A stretch of 64,000 nt of DNA, taken from contig NZ_JAEUAT010000013.1 of assembly GCF_019511525.1 (NCBI RefSeq), positions 1 through 64,000 of the forward strand, read 5' to 3'. How positions within the stretch are numbered: the first letter of the stretch is position 1; each line of letters opens with the position of its first letter. Below the pieces are notes generated by a model that saw only the letters and a list, made by a program, of their open reading frames with translations, did no database searches and was not told the DNA's origin. A program made the translations under genes and the position numbers. Below, piece by piece: positions 17,769-26,636 of the stretch. Source of the stretch: Rhizobium cauense (GTDB taxonomy: Bacteria > Pseudomonadota > Alphaproteobacteria > Rhizobiales > Rhizobiaceae).

Positions 17769-18045
17769 TTAAGTTCTAGCACCATGCTGCAGACGAAACC
17801 GTTCCAGCGCCAACGCGCCGATGATGATCAGACCCTTGACGATCTGCTGCCAGACATCGGGAACACCCGTGAGGATCAATCCGCTTGAGTGCACGGCGAT
17901 GATCATCGCGCCAAGCAGCGTGCACCAGATCGAGCCGATGCCACCAACAGAAGACGTGCCGCCCAGGATGACAGCCGCGACTGCGTCCAGCTCGTAAGCC
18001 TGGTCGAGCTGCATTCCGTTCGCCGCATAGTTGATGAAAGCTAAC
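17769..18045 (-). pseudogene. C-terminal remnant of an RbsC-type sugar ABC permease
   Basis: The minus-strand frame gives about 90 residues matching the end of ribose/xylose-type permeases: the block YELDAVAAVILGGTSSVGGIGS followed by two hydrophobic segments (LLGAMIIAVHSSGLILTGV, IVKGLIIIGALALE). All of the N-terminal two-thirds of a normal 320-residue permease is missing; upstream sequence goes directly into unrelated DNA ahead of the LysR gene. It is a truncated, presumably inactive fragment. Confidence 0.8.
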
Positions 18046-18101
18046 CACCATGCGCAGCATCAGCCTGGTGAGTCAGGTCCGACTACACTCGGGGTGAAAC
18101 T

Positions 18102-19106
18102 ATGATAGGGTGGGGTTTGAATGTAATGCCTTACTCCGACCTGTCCTACTCGCCATTGAGTACGGCCAACCTCATGACTGCCCGTTTGCCCAACCTTCGC
18201 AACCTTCCGCTCGCTACACTAAAGACGTTCGAAGCCGCCGCGCGTCACCAGAGCCATTCAAAAGCGGCTGCGGAGCTCAGCCTGACGGATAGCGCCGTCA
18301 GCCATCAGATCCGAAGGCTGGAAGAGGCGCTCGGTTGCGAGCTTTTCATCAAGTCCGGCCGAGGCGTCGTTTTGAGCGACGCGGGCAGAATGTTTGCAAA
18401 GACTGTTTCCTCGGCGATGCAGGACATCCTCGGCGCAGCACTTCGGCTGGCTGACGCCGATCAGGTTCAAGGGAGGCTGGATATCGCCTGTCCACCGATG
18501 TTCGCCAACACCTGGCTCGCCAAGAATCTCTACGAGTTCTGCCAGGACCACCCGGCAATCGAGTGCCATATCCGGCTTGTGGAGAACCAGCGCGTTCACG
18601 ACCTGAGTGACGTGGACGTCGGCATTTCCTTCGGTCCCGGCGGCTGGGCCGACCGATGGTCGGCGCTGCTGGCACATGTCAACATCACCCCGGTCTGCAG
18701 CCCGCTTCTCTTCGAAAGGATTGGCGGCACATTCACAAAGCCGGCCGATCTGCGCTATACGACGCTGCTGCATCAGGACGACGGCTCCGAATGGCGCAGA
18801 TGGCTTTACGAGGCTGGCGCGCCCGAAGTCGATCAGCAGGCGCGGCATCTTTATTGCAGCGATCTCGGCATGGCGATCGATTTGGCCGTGCACGGCGCCG
18901 GCGCTGCGCTGGTCAGCGACACCCTCTCTGTCGGCGACATGAAGCGCGGAATACTGGTAAAGCCCTTCGCGTTTTCAATCGACGCGTTCGGTGGCTGGCA
19001 CGTCGTCTGCAGCCCATCCAGCATCAGCCGCTCAGCTTCGCGCTTGTTCCTCCGATGGCTTCTGGCAAGTTTCGGTCGCGACGCAGCACTCGATACGCTG
19101 CCCTGA
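18102..19106 (+). CDS. LysR-family transcriptional regulator, GcvA-like
   Basis: The product has the N-terminal LysR helix-turn-helix (FEAAARHQSHSKAAAELSLTDSAVSHQIRRLEEALG) followed by a substrate-binding domain; the LRNLPLATLKTFEAA start and VSHQIRRLE pattern are typical of the GcvA/AmpR subgroup. The ATG at 18102 gives 334 residues and has GGGGTGA upstream; a start at 18174 (MTARLPNLRNLP) fits the usual length of about 300 better. It is followed, same direction, by the amino acid importer operon, whose 190-base leader contains palindromic AT-rich elements. It probably activates that operon in response to the substrate. Confidence 0.82.
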   Translation: MIGWGLNVMPYSDLSYSPLSTANLMTARLPNLRNLPLATLKTFEAAARHQSHSKAAAELSLTDSAVSHQIRRLEEALGCELFIKSGRGVVLSDAGRMFAKTVSSAMQDILGAALRLADADQVQGRLDIACPPMFANTWLAKNLYEFCQDHPAIECHIRLVENQRVHDLSDVDVGISFGPGGWADRWSALLAHVNITPVCSPLLFERIGGTFTKPADLRYTTLLHQDDGSEWRRWLYEAGAPEVDQQARHLYCSDLGMAIDLAVHGAGAALVSDTLSVGDMKRGILVKPFAFSIDAFGGWHVVCSPSSISRSASRLFLRWLLASFGRDAALDTLP

Positions 19107-19151
19107 CCAGCCTTCCAAACAACTGATTTCAGGTCACAAATTGCAAGCAGC

Positions 19152-19172
19152 AAGCCCACGTTCGTGGGTCTT
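19152..19172 (+). terminator. Short stem-loop after the LysR gene
   Basis: CCCACG at 19155-19160 pairs with CGTGGG at 19163-19168, only 45 bases after the LysR stop. The stem is short and the U-rich tail weak, so termination is uncertain. Confidence 0.35.
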
Positions 19173-19204
19173 GTTCCTGTAAATCATGAAACAGGATCAT
19201 GAAT

Positions 19205-19245
19205 CGGGTGATGAAAGATCATTTGTGCAAAATTGCATCATCCGT
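19205..19245 (+). promoter_or_regulatory. Putative operator of the amino acid importer operon
   Basis: The 51-92 bases ahead of the ATPase gene contain nested symmetry: GTGATGA at 19208-19214 faces TCATC at 19237-19241, and a TGCAA-N2-TTGCA dyad lies at 19226-19237. This is the size and position expected for a LysR-type binding region. The inner 14 bases (19225-19238) differ by one base from the core of the tra-box-like element at 55708-55721, which may be coincidence. Confidence 0.4.
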
Positions 19246-19296
19246 CTATCTGGCAATTAATTAGGCAAGCGTGAGCCACACGCTGGGGAATTCAAT

Positions 19297-20064
19297 ATGA
19301 AGCTGAGCGCAACCGATATCCATAAATCCTATGGCCACCATGAGGTGCTGAAAGGCGTCACCTTGAATGCTCATGCCGGAGACGTCATCAGCATGATCGG
19401 TGCAAGCGGCTCGGGCAAGAGCACCTTCCTAAGGTGCATCAACTTCCTCGAACGCCCCAGTGCCGGATCGATTGCGATCGACGGGGAAGTCCTTGCGACC
19501 ATCAAGGATAGCGACGGAACCCTGAAGCCAGTCGACAAAAACCAGCTACGGCGGGTTCGCACCAAACTGTCGATGGTGTTCCAGAACTTCTGCCTCTGGT
19601 CCCATATGACCGTGCTCGAGAATGTCGTTGAGGCCCCGGTCAGCGTTCTCGGCCTGTCGAAGATCGAAGCGCGAGAACGCGCTAAAGCGAACCTTGCCAA
19701 GGTCGGCCTCGGCCAGAACGTCCTCGAAAAATACCCGGCGCATCTTTCCGGCGGCCAGCAGCAGCGCGTTGCAATCGCGCGGGCGCTGAGCATGAATCCT
19801 GATGTGATGCTGTTCGACGAGCCGACCTCGGCGCTCGATCCCGAGCTTGTGAGCGAGGTTCTCAAGGTCATGCAGGCGTTGGCCGAAGAGGGGCGAACCA
19901 TGGTTGTCGTCACTCATGAAATGGGCTTTGCCCGCCACGCCTCCAGCCGCGTCTTGTTTCTGCACGAAGGACGCGTCGAGGAAGAAGGCACGCCTGAAGC
20001 CATTTTCACCCAGACACAGAGCCCGCGCCTGCAACAGTTTCTTGCCGGTCGACTGAAACACTGA
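19297..20064 (+). CDS. Polar amino acid ABC transporter ATP-binding protein
   Basis: The 255-residue ATPase belongs to the HisP/ArtP/OccP class: Walker A GASGSGKST, Q-loop MVFQNFCLWSHMTVLENV, signature LSGGQQQRVAIA, Walker B MLFDEPTSALDPELV and MVVVTHEMGFAR. An insert around residue 65-80 (TLKPVDKNQLRRVR) is typical of the opine/histidine/arginine group. It is the first gene of a four-component importer and is followed by genes for arginine/guanidino degradation, which suggests arginine, ornithine, an opine or a related guanidino compound as the cargo. Confidence 0.87.
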   Translation: MKLSATDIHKSYGHHEVLKGVTLNAHAGDVISMIGASGSGKSTFLRCINFLERPSAGSIAIDGEVLATIKDSDGTLKPVDKNQLRRVRTKLSMVFQNFCLWSHMTVLENVVEAPVSVLGLSKIEARERAKANLAKVGLGQNVLEKYPAHLSGGQQQRVAIARALSMNPDVMLFDEPTSALDPELVSEVLKVMQALAEEGRTMVVVTHEMGFARHASSRVLFLHEGRVEEEGTPEAIFTQTQSPRLQQFLAGRLKH

Positions 20065-20121
20065 TCGACGGCCCAGTCATCCATTCCCCTATAACAACAA
20101 GGACCGCAGAGGAGCATTGCC

Positions 20122-20880
20122 ATGAGATTGCAGACAACTTCCTTATTCGCCGCGCTTTTGATGACGATCACCGGCGCCAATGCGGCCGAGCAGCTCAAGA
20201 TTGCCACGGACGCCACGTTTCCTCCGTTTGAATCCGTCGATGCCAGCGGCAAGGTCGTCGGCTATGACGTAGAACTGATGCAAGCGATCTGCGACGCAGC
20301 GAAACTCGACTGCGATATCTTCAATGCTGCCTGGGATGGCATGATTCCCGGCCTTATTGACGGCAAGTACGACGCGCTGATTTCCCAGCTCACGGTGACC
20401 GACAAGCGCCGCAAGGTCATCGCCTTCAGCGATATCTACGACCACCCCACTTTCCGCTTCGTCGCCAAGAAAGGCTCGCAGTTCGAGTTCACCTCGGAAG
20501 GCCTGAAGGGCAAGACGATTGCCGTCCAGACCGGCACGCCGATGGACGCTTACGTCACCGCGCATTTTCCACAGGCAACCATCAAGCGCTACGACAGCGG
20601 CAGCGCGCCCTATCTCGAATTGACTGCCGGCCGCGCCGACCTGCACATCAGCTATCAGGCACAGATCATCCATAGCTTCCTGAAGGATGACTCCGGCAAG
20701 GACTTCGAACTGGTTGGCCCGCAGCTGACCGGCCAGGATGCCAAGGAATTCGGCGAAGGCGTTGCCATCGCCATCAACAAGAAGAACACCAAACTGGTCG
20801 AGCAGATCAATCAGGGTCTAGCCACCGTCCGCGAAAACGGCCAACTCAAGGCTCTCAACGCCAAGTATTTCGGCGAGTAA
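20122..20880 (+). CDS. Periplasmic binding protein for arginine/ornithine/opine-type substrate
   Basis: The 252-residue protein has a Sec signal peptide (residues 1-22, hydrophobic core LFAALLMTITGANA) and the SBP family 3 fold: LKIATDATFPPFESVDASGKVVGYDVELMQAIC, the TGTPMDAYV block and a C-terminal helix (NGQLKALNAKYFG). It resembles lysine/arginine/ornithine and octopine/nopaline binding proteins (ArgT, OccT, NocT). It follows the ATPase after 57 bases. Ligand identity needs binding data; the catabolic neighbours favour a guanidino compound. Confidence 0.86.
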   Translation: MRLQTTSLFAALLMTITGANAAEQLKIATDATFPPFESVDASGKVVGYDVELMQAICDAAKLDCDIFNAAWDGMIPGLIDGKYDALISQLTVTDKRRKVIAFSDIYDHPTFRFVAKKGSQFEFTSEGLKGKTIAVQTGTPMDAYVTAHFPQATIKRYDSGSAPYLELTAGRADLHISYQAQIIHSFLKDDSGKDFELVGPQLTGQDAKEFGEGVAIAINKKNTKLVEQINQGLATVRENGQLKALNAKYFGE

Positions 20881-20884
20881 ACGA

Positions 20885-21574
20885 ATGGTCTGGGACTACG
20901 CCACGGCAATTCTGACAGCAGGGTCGACGACCCTGCTGGTAGCCGTCTCCTCGCTGATCGTCGCAACACTTCTCGGTCTGGCCGCAGCCTTCGCCAAGCT
21001 GTCGGGAAGTGCGGCACTTCGCCGATGCGCGGGAGCCTACACATTTATCGTGCGCGGCATCCCCGATCTGGTGGTTATGCTTCTGGTCTACTACAGCCTG
21101 CCGGCGCTTCTCAATCAGGGCATAGAAGCTCTCGGTTGGGACCTGAGAATAGAGTTTTCGCCTGTTGCCGCCGGCATCGCCACGCTCGGCGTGATCTTCG
21201 GCGCCTACATGACCGAAACCTTCAAGACGGCGTTGCAGAACATATCGAAGGGGCAGATTGAAGCCGCAGTCGCCTATGGCCTGACCAAGCAGCGCATGTT
21301 CGTCCGCATCATGCTCCCGCAACTGATCCGCCTTGCGCTACCCGGCTTCACGAACAATTGGCTGGTTCTTGCAAAGGGTACTGCGCTGGTGTCGCTGATC
21401 GGGCTGCAGGACGTGATGTTTCGCGCCAAGGGCGCGGCCGAGGCCACGGCGATGCCCTTCACCTTCTATCTCGTCGCGGCGGCATTCTTTCTGGTGCTGA
21501 CGCTGGTCTCCATCGGGCTTCTGTCGCTTGCCAGCCGCCGCTTCGATGTCGGCATTCGAAAGTTGTCGTCATGA
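20885..21574 (+). CDS. Amino acid ABC transporter permease, HisQ/OccQ type
   Basis: This is a 229-residue inner-membrane permease with the EAA loop IEAAVAYGLTKQRMFVRIMLPQLI and about five hydrophobic segments, in the HisQ/ArtQ/OccQ group. It starts four bases after the binding-protein stop and overlaps the next permease start by ATGA (21571). It would form a heterodimer with that permease. Confidence 0.86.
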   Translation: MVWDYATAILTAGSTTLLVAVSSLIVATLLGLAAAFAKLSGSAALRRCAGAYTFIVRGIPDLVVMLLVYYSLPALLNQGIEALGWDLRIEFSPVAAGIATLGVIFGAYMTETFKTALQNISKGQIEAAVAYGLTKQRMFVRIMLPQLIRLALPGFTNNWLVLAKGTALVSLIGLQDVMFRAKGAAEATAMPFTFYLVAAAFFLVLTLVSIGLLSLASRRFDVGIRKLSS

Positions 21575-22263
21575 ACTGGGATGTGATTTCCGAAAACCTT
21601 CCGCAATATTTGGAAGGAGCGAAGCTGACGCTGCTATTGACCTTCGCGTCGCTGGCGACCTCCTTCTTCCTGGCCGTGCCGCTGGCGTTTCTGCGAAACA
21701 GCGACAACCGCGCCATCCGCTACGGCGTGATGAGCTATACGGTTGTGTTCCGCGGCACGCCGCTTCTGGTGCAGCTGTTCCTGATCTATTTCGGCCTTGC
21801 CCAGTTCGGCGCCGTGCGCGAAAGCGTCTTCTGGCCCTGGCTTTCCGATCCGCTGGTGTGCGTGATCGCCGCATTCGTCCTGAACACGACGGCCTATACG
21901 ACCGAGATCTTCGCGGGCGGACTGCGCCACATTCCCGTCGGCGAAATCGAGGCCGCGCGCGCCTACGGCATGTCGCCCTTCACGCAGGCGCGCCGCATCC
22001 AGATCCCGGCCATGCTGACACGATCGCTACCGCTCTACGGGAATGAAATGATCATGATGTTGCATGCGACGTCGCTCGCCAGCACGGTTACGCTGCTGGA
22101 AGTGACGGGCGTCGCCCGATCCATCACGCTGAATTACTACATTCAGTTCGAGCCCTACGTCACCGCGGCTGCGATCTATCTGACCCTGACTTTCGTGTTG
22201 GTCTCGGCATTCCAGATCGTTGAGAAGCGCTGGGCCGGTTACCTCGAAGCCCGCATCAACTGA
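21571..22263 (+). CDS. Amino acid ABC transporter permease, HisM/OccM type
   Basis: The 230-residue permease begins at the ATG at 21571 (MNWDVISENLPQYLEGAKLT), overlapping the stop of the first permease; a longer frame upstream is an artefact. The EAA loop reads GEIEAARAYGMSPFTQARRIQIP. It is the last transporter component, and an arginase-family gene follows 62 bases later with its own AAGGAG. Confidence 0.86.
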   Translation: MNWDVISENLPQYLEGAKLTLLLTFASLATSFFLAVPLAFLRNSDNRAIRYGVMSYTVVFRGTPLLVQLFLIYFGLAQFGAVRESVFWPWLSDPLVCVIAAFVLNTTAYTTEIFAGGLRHIPVGEIEAARAYGMSPFTQARRIQIPAMLTRSLPLYGNEMIMMLHATSLASTVTLLEVTGVARSITLNYYIQFEPYVTAAAIYLTLTFVLVSAFQIVEKRWAGYLEARIN

Positions 22264-22325
22264 AGGCTTTCCCACACACCCTCCCCTCATGAACACTCGT
22301 ATCGACGAGACGAAGGAGAACCTGC

Positions 22326-23285
22326 ATGTCAACCAAGGTGGATCTCGGCGCATTGTTCGGCGCGACCGAAACGAAGACCTTTCTCGGTCTCGAATCCTGC
22401 GAAGACCTGACGACGCTTGAAGCGCCGGTCGCACTGCTCGGCGTTCCCTGCGCCACGCCCTATGCCGCCGTCGGCGCCTACTGCCGCAACGCGCCCGATG
22501 CGCTTCGCCAGGCTACAGCGTCCATGACTGCCAACGTCGATCGCCACGATTTCGACCACGGCGGCCCGGTCTTCCCGGATCCGAAGCTGCGTCCGGTCGA
22601 TTGCGGCGATCTGCCGTTTGACGAAAGCGATGGAGCCGGCAATCGCCAGGCCATCACCAGTGCCGTTACCCAGATCCTGGAGCGCGGCGCGGTGCCCGTC
22701 CTGCTCGGCGGCGACGACTCGATCCCGATCCCCATGCTCGAAGCGCTCGGCGCCACTGCCAACGGGCAGAAGTTCACCATCCTGCAGATCGACGCGCATA
22801 TCGACTGGCGCGAAATCCACATGGGCGAGCGGATGGGCCTTTCCTCGACCATGCGCCGGGCATCCGAAATGCCGCATATCGAGCGCATCATCCAGGTCGG
22901 CGCGCGTGGCATCGGCTCGGCGGCGACCAGCGACTATGAGGATGCGCTCGCCTGGGGCGTCAAGTTCGTCACCGCCTACGACCTCTACAAGAAGGGCCTG
23001 GACGCGGCTCTGGACCTGATCCCCGAAGGCAGCAACGTTATCATCTGCATCGACGCGGACGCGATGGAATCGACGCTCGTCCCCGGCGTCATCGCCCGCG
23101 GGCCGGGCGGCCTCAACTACTATCAGGCCGTCGACCTCATCAAGGGCGCAGCCGCAAAGGGCCGGATCGCTGCCATGGACTTCGTGGAGTTCATGCCGGA
23201 GCGCGACATCGACGGCATCGGCGCCCTGGCCTTTGCCCGCTTGATCACGACGGCGCTCGGTGTCCTTGCGCGACAGGCAGCCTGA
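22326..23285 (+). CDS. Arginase/agmatinase-fold ureohydrolase with altered metal motif
   Basis: The 319-residue protein has the ureohydrolase fold and should hydrolyse a guanidino group to urea, if active. Two of three metal motifs are seen: DAHID at 156-160 and DAD at 243-245. The first motif, normally GGDHS, reads GGDDS (residues 128-132), with Asp131 in place of the manganese-binding histidine; and the residues after DAD, normally D-P, are E-S (248-249). These changes suggest a subfamily with another substrate or metal. It sits after an importer and convergent with CtlX-like and ornithine cyclodeaminase genes, so a guanidino compound related to arginine or an opine product is likely. Confidence 0.8.
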   Translation: MSTKVDLGALFGATETKTFLGLESCEDLTTLEAPVALLGVPCATPYAAVGAYCRNAPDALRQATASMTANVDRHDFDHGGPVFPDPKLRPVDCGDLPFDESDGAGNRQAITSAVTQILERGAVPVLLGGDDSIPIPMLEALGATANGQKFTILQIDAHIDWREIHMGERMGLSSTMRRASEMPHIERIIQVGARGIGSAATSDYEDALAWGVKFVTAYDLYKKGLDAALDLIPEGSNVIICIDADAMESTLVPGVIARGPGGLNYYQAVDLIKGAAAKGRIAAMDFVEFMPERDIDGIGALAFARLITTALGVLARQAA

Positions 23286-23313
23286 CCTTGCCAGCCTGAC
23301 GCTTGAACGAACA

Positions 23314-23339
23314 AAAGGCCCGGAGCGATCCGGGCCTTT
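23314..23339. terminator. Bidirectional rho-independent terminator
   Basis: A perfect 11-bp stem (23314-23324 with 23329-23339, loop GCGA) flanked by A-rich and T-rich ends lies between the convergent ureohydrolase and CtlX-like genes. It can terminate both transcripts. Confidence 0.9.
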
Positions 23340-23363
23340 CCTTTGTCGTACATTGGGCGCTCG

Positions 23364-24284
23364 TCAGTCACGCGGCGTCAGGTGGATGCCCGCCAATGTG
23401 CATCGCACCGATCCGCCGGCCCGCTCGATGGTCGGGATATCGAGCGCGACAAGCTTAGCGCTTTCCTCGATGGTGGCACGCTGGGCATGATCCAGCGCGG
23501 CCAGCGCCGTCGTCGACAGTGCCAGGATGAGGCCGTCGCGTCCCTGCAGCTCCAGCGCATTGCCGGCGAATTTCTCGATCTGCGCATCGGTGAGTTCAAC
23601 GATGCGGCGCCCGAAACGCGCAAGGCGCCCGAGCATCTCGTCGCGCCGCTTCGCATCGCGGATCATCCCAGTTCCGATCATCGCAAATTCGGTGCCGACA
23701 CACATGAGGACGTTGGTATGGTAGATCGGAAGATCGTTTGCATCGCGGGCCTCGAAGGCCATCGGCTCGAAATTGAAATGAGTCGCAAAGCGCTCGAGCG
23801 CGATCGGATCGGTCCTGTCGGATCTGACGGCGTAAGCCACCCGGTCTATATGGTCGAGGACCATGGCGCCGGTGCCCTCCAGGAACAGCCCGTCGGGCTC
23901 CAGCCCGGAATAGTCGATGACATCCTGCACACGATACCGGGCCTTCAACATCTCGATGATATCGGCGCGGCGCTCGCGCCGCCGGCTCTCAGCCTTCATC
24001 GGATAGATCGCGACATGACCGCCGGCATGGGTGGAAAACCAGTTGTTTGGAAACACTGAATCCGGTGTCGACGTGCCCTCGTCCTCGAAAAGATGCACGG
24101 TGACGCCATAGCTGCGGAGCATCTCCGCAGCGCGGCCTATCTCATCATAGGCCTTCGCCGACAGATCCTCGCTGCTATCATTGGCAATCTGAAAGCTGTT
24201 GTCGGCAGCGGTCTCGGTGTTGACGGTGAAGTGGTGCGGACGAACCATGACGACCGCGGAAGGAGACTGAACGGAGTAGCGCAT
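23364..24284 (-). CDS. ctlX: CtlX-like amidinohydrolase (arginine deiminase-related)
   Basis: The 306-residue protein matches the CtlX group of the guanidine-modifying superfamily: N-terminal PSAVVMVRPHHFTVNTETAADN, then DSVFPNNWFSTH near residues 80-91, and C-terminal GGSVRCTLAGIHLTPR with the active-site cysteine. Such enzymes act on citrulline or arginine-like compounds. The start is at 24284 (MRYSVQSPSAVV); a longer frame overlaps ornithine cyclodeaminase and has no family similarity. The gene is 7 bases downstream of the cyclodeaminase gene, so the two form an operon: together they could turn a guanidino or ureido amino acid into ornithine and then proline. Confidence 0.8.
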   Translation of the reverse strand: MRYSVQSPSAVVMVRPHHFTVNTETAADNSFQIANDSSEDLSAKAYDEIGRAAEMLRSYGVTVHLFEDEGTSTPDSVFPNNWFSTHAGGHVAIYPMKAESRRRERRADIIEMLKARYRVQDVIDYSGLEPDGLFLEGTGAMVLDHIDRVAYAVRSDRTDPIALERFATHFNFEPMAFEARDANDLPIYHTNVLMCVGTEFAMIGTGMIRDAKRRDEMLGRLARFGRRIVELTDAQIEKFAGNALELQGRDGLILALSTTALAALDHAQRATIEESAKLVALDIPTIERAGGSVRCTLAGIHLTPRD

Positions 24285-24291
24285 CTTGTTC

Positions 24292-25344
24292 TCACTGGGC
24301 CCGCTGAAACATGCCGAACAGATCCCGCGGATCGTCCGGATCGGCGATGATGTCGAGATCCTGATAGAGGTCCGTGCCCTCCAGCTTACGCTTGATGTAG
24401 CGCAAGGCAGAGAAATCCTCGATCGCGAAGCCAACGCTGTCGAAGAGGGTGATCTGCGCCGCTTCGTGACGGCCTGTAACTTGGCCCGTGACAACCTTCC
24501 ACAACTCCGTCACCGGGTAGTCGTCCGGCATCTGCTGGATTTCGCCTTCAATGCGTGTCTGCGGCGGATATTCGACGAAGGTGTCGGCGCGCAACAGGAT
24601 ATCGCGGTGCAATTCGGTCTTGCCGGGGCAGTCTCCGCCGATCGCATTGATGTGAACACCCGCGCCGACCATGTTGTCGGTTAGGATCGTGGCGTATTGC
24701 TTGTCAGCCGTGCAGGTTGTGATGATCCCGGCGCCCTCGATCGCCTCTTGCGCCGTTTTGCAGGAAATGACGTTCAATCCTGCCGACGAGAGATTGCGCC
24801 GCGCCTTCTCCGTCGCCAGCGGGTCGATGTCGTAGAGCCGGATGTTTTGGATGCCGAGCACGGCCTTCATGGCCAACGCCTGGAACTCGGCCTGGGCGCC
24901 ATTGCCGATCATCGCCATGGTCTTGACGCCATCCCGCGCCAGATGGCGGGCGGCCATGGCCGAGGTTGCGGCGGTCCGCAGGGCGGTCAAAAGCGTCATC
25001 TCGGTCAGAAGGACCGGATAGCCGGTCGACACCTCAGCGAGAAGGCCGAATGCCGTCACCGTTTGCAGACCGTGGGCCATGTTCTTGGGGTGGCCGTTTA
25101 CATACTTGAACCCGTAAACCTCACCATCGGAGGTGGGCATGAGTTCGATCACGCCGTCGGACGAGTGCGACGCAACGCGCGGCGTTTTGTCGAAGACTTG
25201 CCAGCGGCGAAAATCGGCCTCGATCTCGTCGGTCAGTTCGACGAGCACAGTTTCAATGCCGATGCGATGAACGAGACGCATCATGTTTTCAACGCTGACG
25301 AACGGCACGAAGGCCTTGGCGGATGGTGGCGGTGACGCGAGCAT
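24292..25344 (-). CDS. Ornithine cyclodeaminase
   Basis: The 350-residue protein belongs to the ornithine cyclodeaminase/mu-crystallin family, which converts ornithine to proline and ammonia using bound NAD. The Rossmann motif IGNGAQAEFQ lies near residue 145, and the family blocks KYVNGHPKN, TALRTAATSAMAARHLAR and NAIGGDCPGKTEL are present. The start at 25344 has AGGA nine bases upstream; a start 24 bases earlier is possible. It completes the arginine/guanidino-to-proline route with the CtlX-like gene and is divergent from an Lrp-type regulator that probably controls it. Confidence 0.88.
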   Translation of the reverse strand: MLASPPPSAKAFVPFVSVENMMRLVHRIGIETVLVELTDEIEADFRRWQVFDKTPRVASHSSDGVIELMPTSDGEVYGFKYVNGHPKNMAHGLQTVTAFGLLAEVSTGYPVLLTEMTLLTALRTAATSAMAARHLARDGVKTMAMIGNGAQAEFQALAMKAVLGIQNIRLYDIDPLATEKARRNLSSAGLNVISCKTAQEAIEGAGIITTCTADKQYATILTDNMVGAGVHINAIGGDCPGKTELHRDILLRADTFVEYPPQTRIEGEIQQMPDDYPVTELWKVVTGQVTGRHEAAQITLFDSVGFAIEDFSALRYIKRKLEGTDLYQDLDIIADPDDPRDLFGMFQRAQ

Positions 25345-25479
25345 GGTGACTTCCTTTTGTGTCGTCATGCTCCGATCATACCGTGCGAAAATATTGACAA
25401 AAATGCCAAAAAAGTATCAATTTAATCACGTGGATGGCCATATCGATCAACACGGTTGGCTAAATTGACAGGACTAGTT

Positions 25480-25917
25480 GTGAGCATCGCGAAATATATT
25501 CCCGACGAATTGGATCGCCGGCTCATCGCTCACTTGCGCGCCGATGGGCGGGCATCGCTCGCAAAGCTTGCCGATCTAATGGGCGTTGCAAGAGGCACGG
25601 TGCAGAACCGGCTCGATCGACTAATCGAAACGGGGACCCTGCTCGGCTTTACCGTTCGGGTGCGGGAGGACTATGATGAACGGACAGTCCATGCCGTCAT
25701 GATGATCGAAGTCGTTGGCAAATCGACGACGCAAGTCATTCGCAAAATGCGAGGCCTGACCGAAGTCTATTCGCTGCACACGACGAACGGCAACTGGGAT
25801 CTTGTCGCGAATATCCGGGCTGCGAGCCTCTCGGATTTCGATCGAGTTCTGCGCGAGGTCCGCATGATCGAAGGTGTCTCAAACAGCGAAACTAGCCTGT
25901 TACTGAGTAGCGTGTAA
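25480..25917 (+). CDS. Lrp/AsnC-family transcriptional regulator
   Basis: This is a roughly 145-residue Lrp/AsnC regulator: an N-terminal helix-turn-helix (LDRRLIAHLRADGRASLAKLADLMGVARGTVQNRLDRL) and a C-terminal RAM ligand-binding domain (VYSLHTTNGNWDLVANIRA). I chose the GTG at 25480, which has AGGAC upstream; a TTG at 25456 would add eight residues. It is divergent from the ornithine cyclodeaminase gene with a 135-base AT-rich gap, a usual arrangement for an amino acid-responsive regulator of that enzyme. Confidence 0.85.
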   Translation: MSIAKYIPDELDRRLIAHLRADGRASLAKLADLMGVARGTVQNRLDRLIETGTLLGFTVRVREDYDERTVHAVMMIEVVGKSTTQVIRKMRGLTEVYSLHTTNGNWDLVANIRAASLSDFDRVLREVRMIEGVSNSETSLLLSSV

Positions 25918-26636
25918 ATTGTAGGCTAAATAAAAGCATAGATGAACAGGCTCAGGCACAAATCTTGATTGCTGCTCTTGATGGGAAACGAACCGACGAC
26001 CCATGACGTAGAACAGCTAAGTATCTCAATATTCTTGTATTTAGCGCGAAGAGAGGTTTGAAAGCAATAAGGGGGAAGAATGAATGCTCTGCTCCCTCAT
26101 TAGCGCTTTCGATTGCCGCGGGCAGGGGCGCCGAGAACGCCGCGAACCGGACGACTACCGCCTAGTACGCACAGACAACACATTGCCGATAAAGCTCTGT
26201 TGAAACTCACTGCCCCATCCCGACCGTCCAAACATTTTTAACACCTTGCTAAAAGCAAAGACGGTTTCAGAATGAGATCGAGCCCTGCCTCGTGCCGTTT
26301 GTTCGGGCGTCAGTCCGCCACCAGTTTGTCACTTGTCGGCCAAACTCTTGGGATTGAAACTGTTGGCAAGCTCGATATCGGTTGCGAATGCGACGCGCCG
26401 ACCAAGCGCCTCTACAGAATTCATCTTCTCATCGCACGCCTCGACCTCCGACATAGATTAGGTGGAGACAATCATGTGATGACTTGAATGCTGGCAGTTC
26501 GGGCGCAACGCCTCTGGGAACGAGATGTTTACTTCATTACGGCCCTTCAACTTGTGGATGACCAACAAACCACCTCTGCGATCCGCAATACTTGTGATGG
26601 TAATTTCAATCTGCGAATCGGATTAGGAAGTTATGA
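25918..26636. other. AT-richer gene-free boundary of the defence island
   Basis: No supported gene in about 720 bases. A frame at 26272-26487 has no recognisable similarity and no clear ribosome binding site. The stretch separates the catabolic cluster from the accessory island that starts at 26637 and probably contains the promoter of that operon. Confidence 0.4.

Noticed and set aside
26272..26487. Small plus-strand frame before the defence operon
   Set aside because: No ribosome binding site, no similarity, and isolated in a gene-free stretch.
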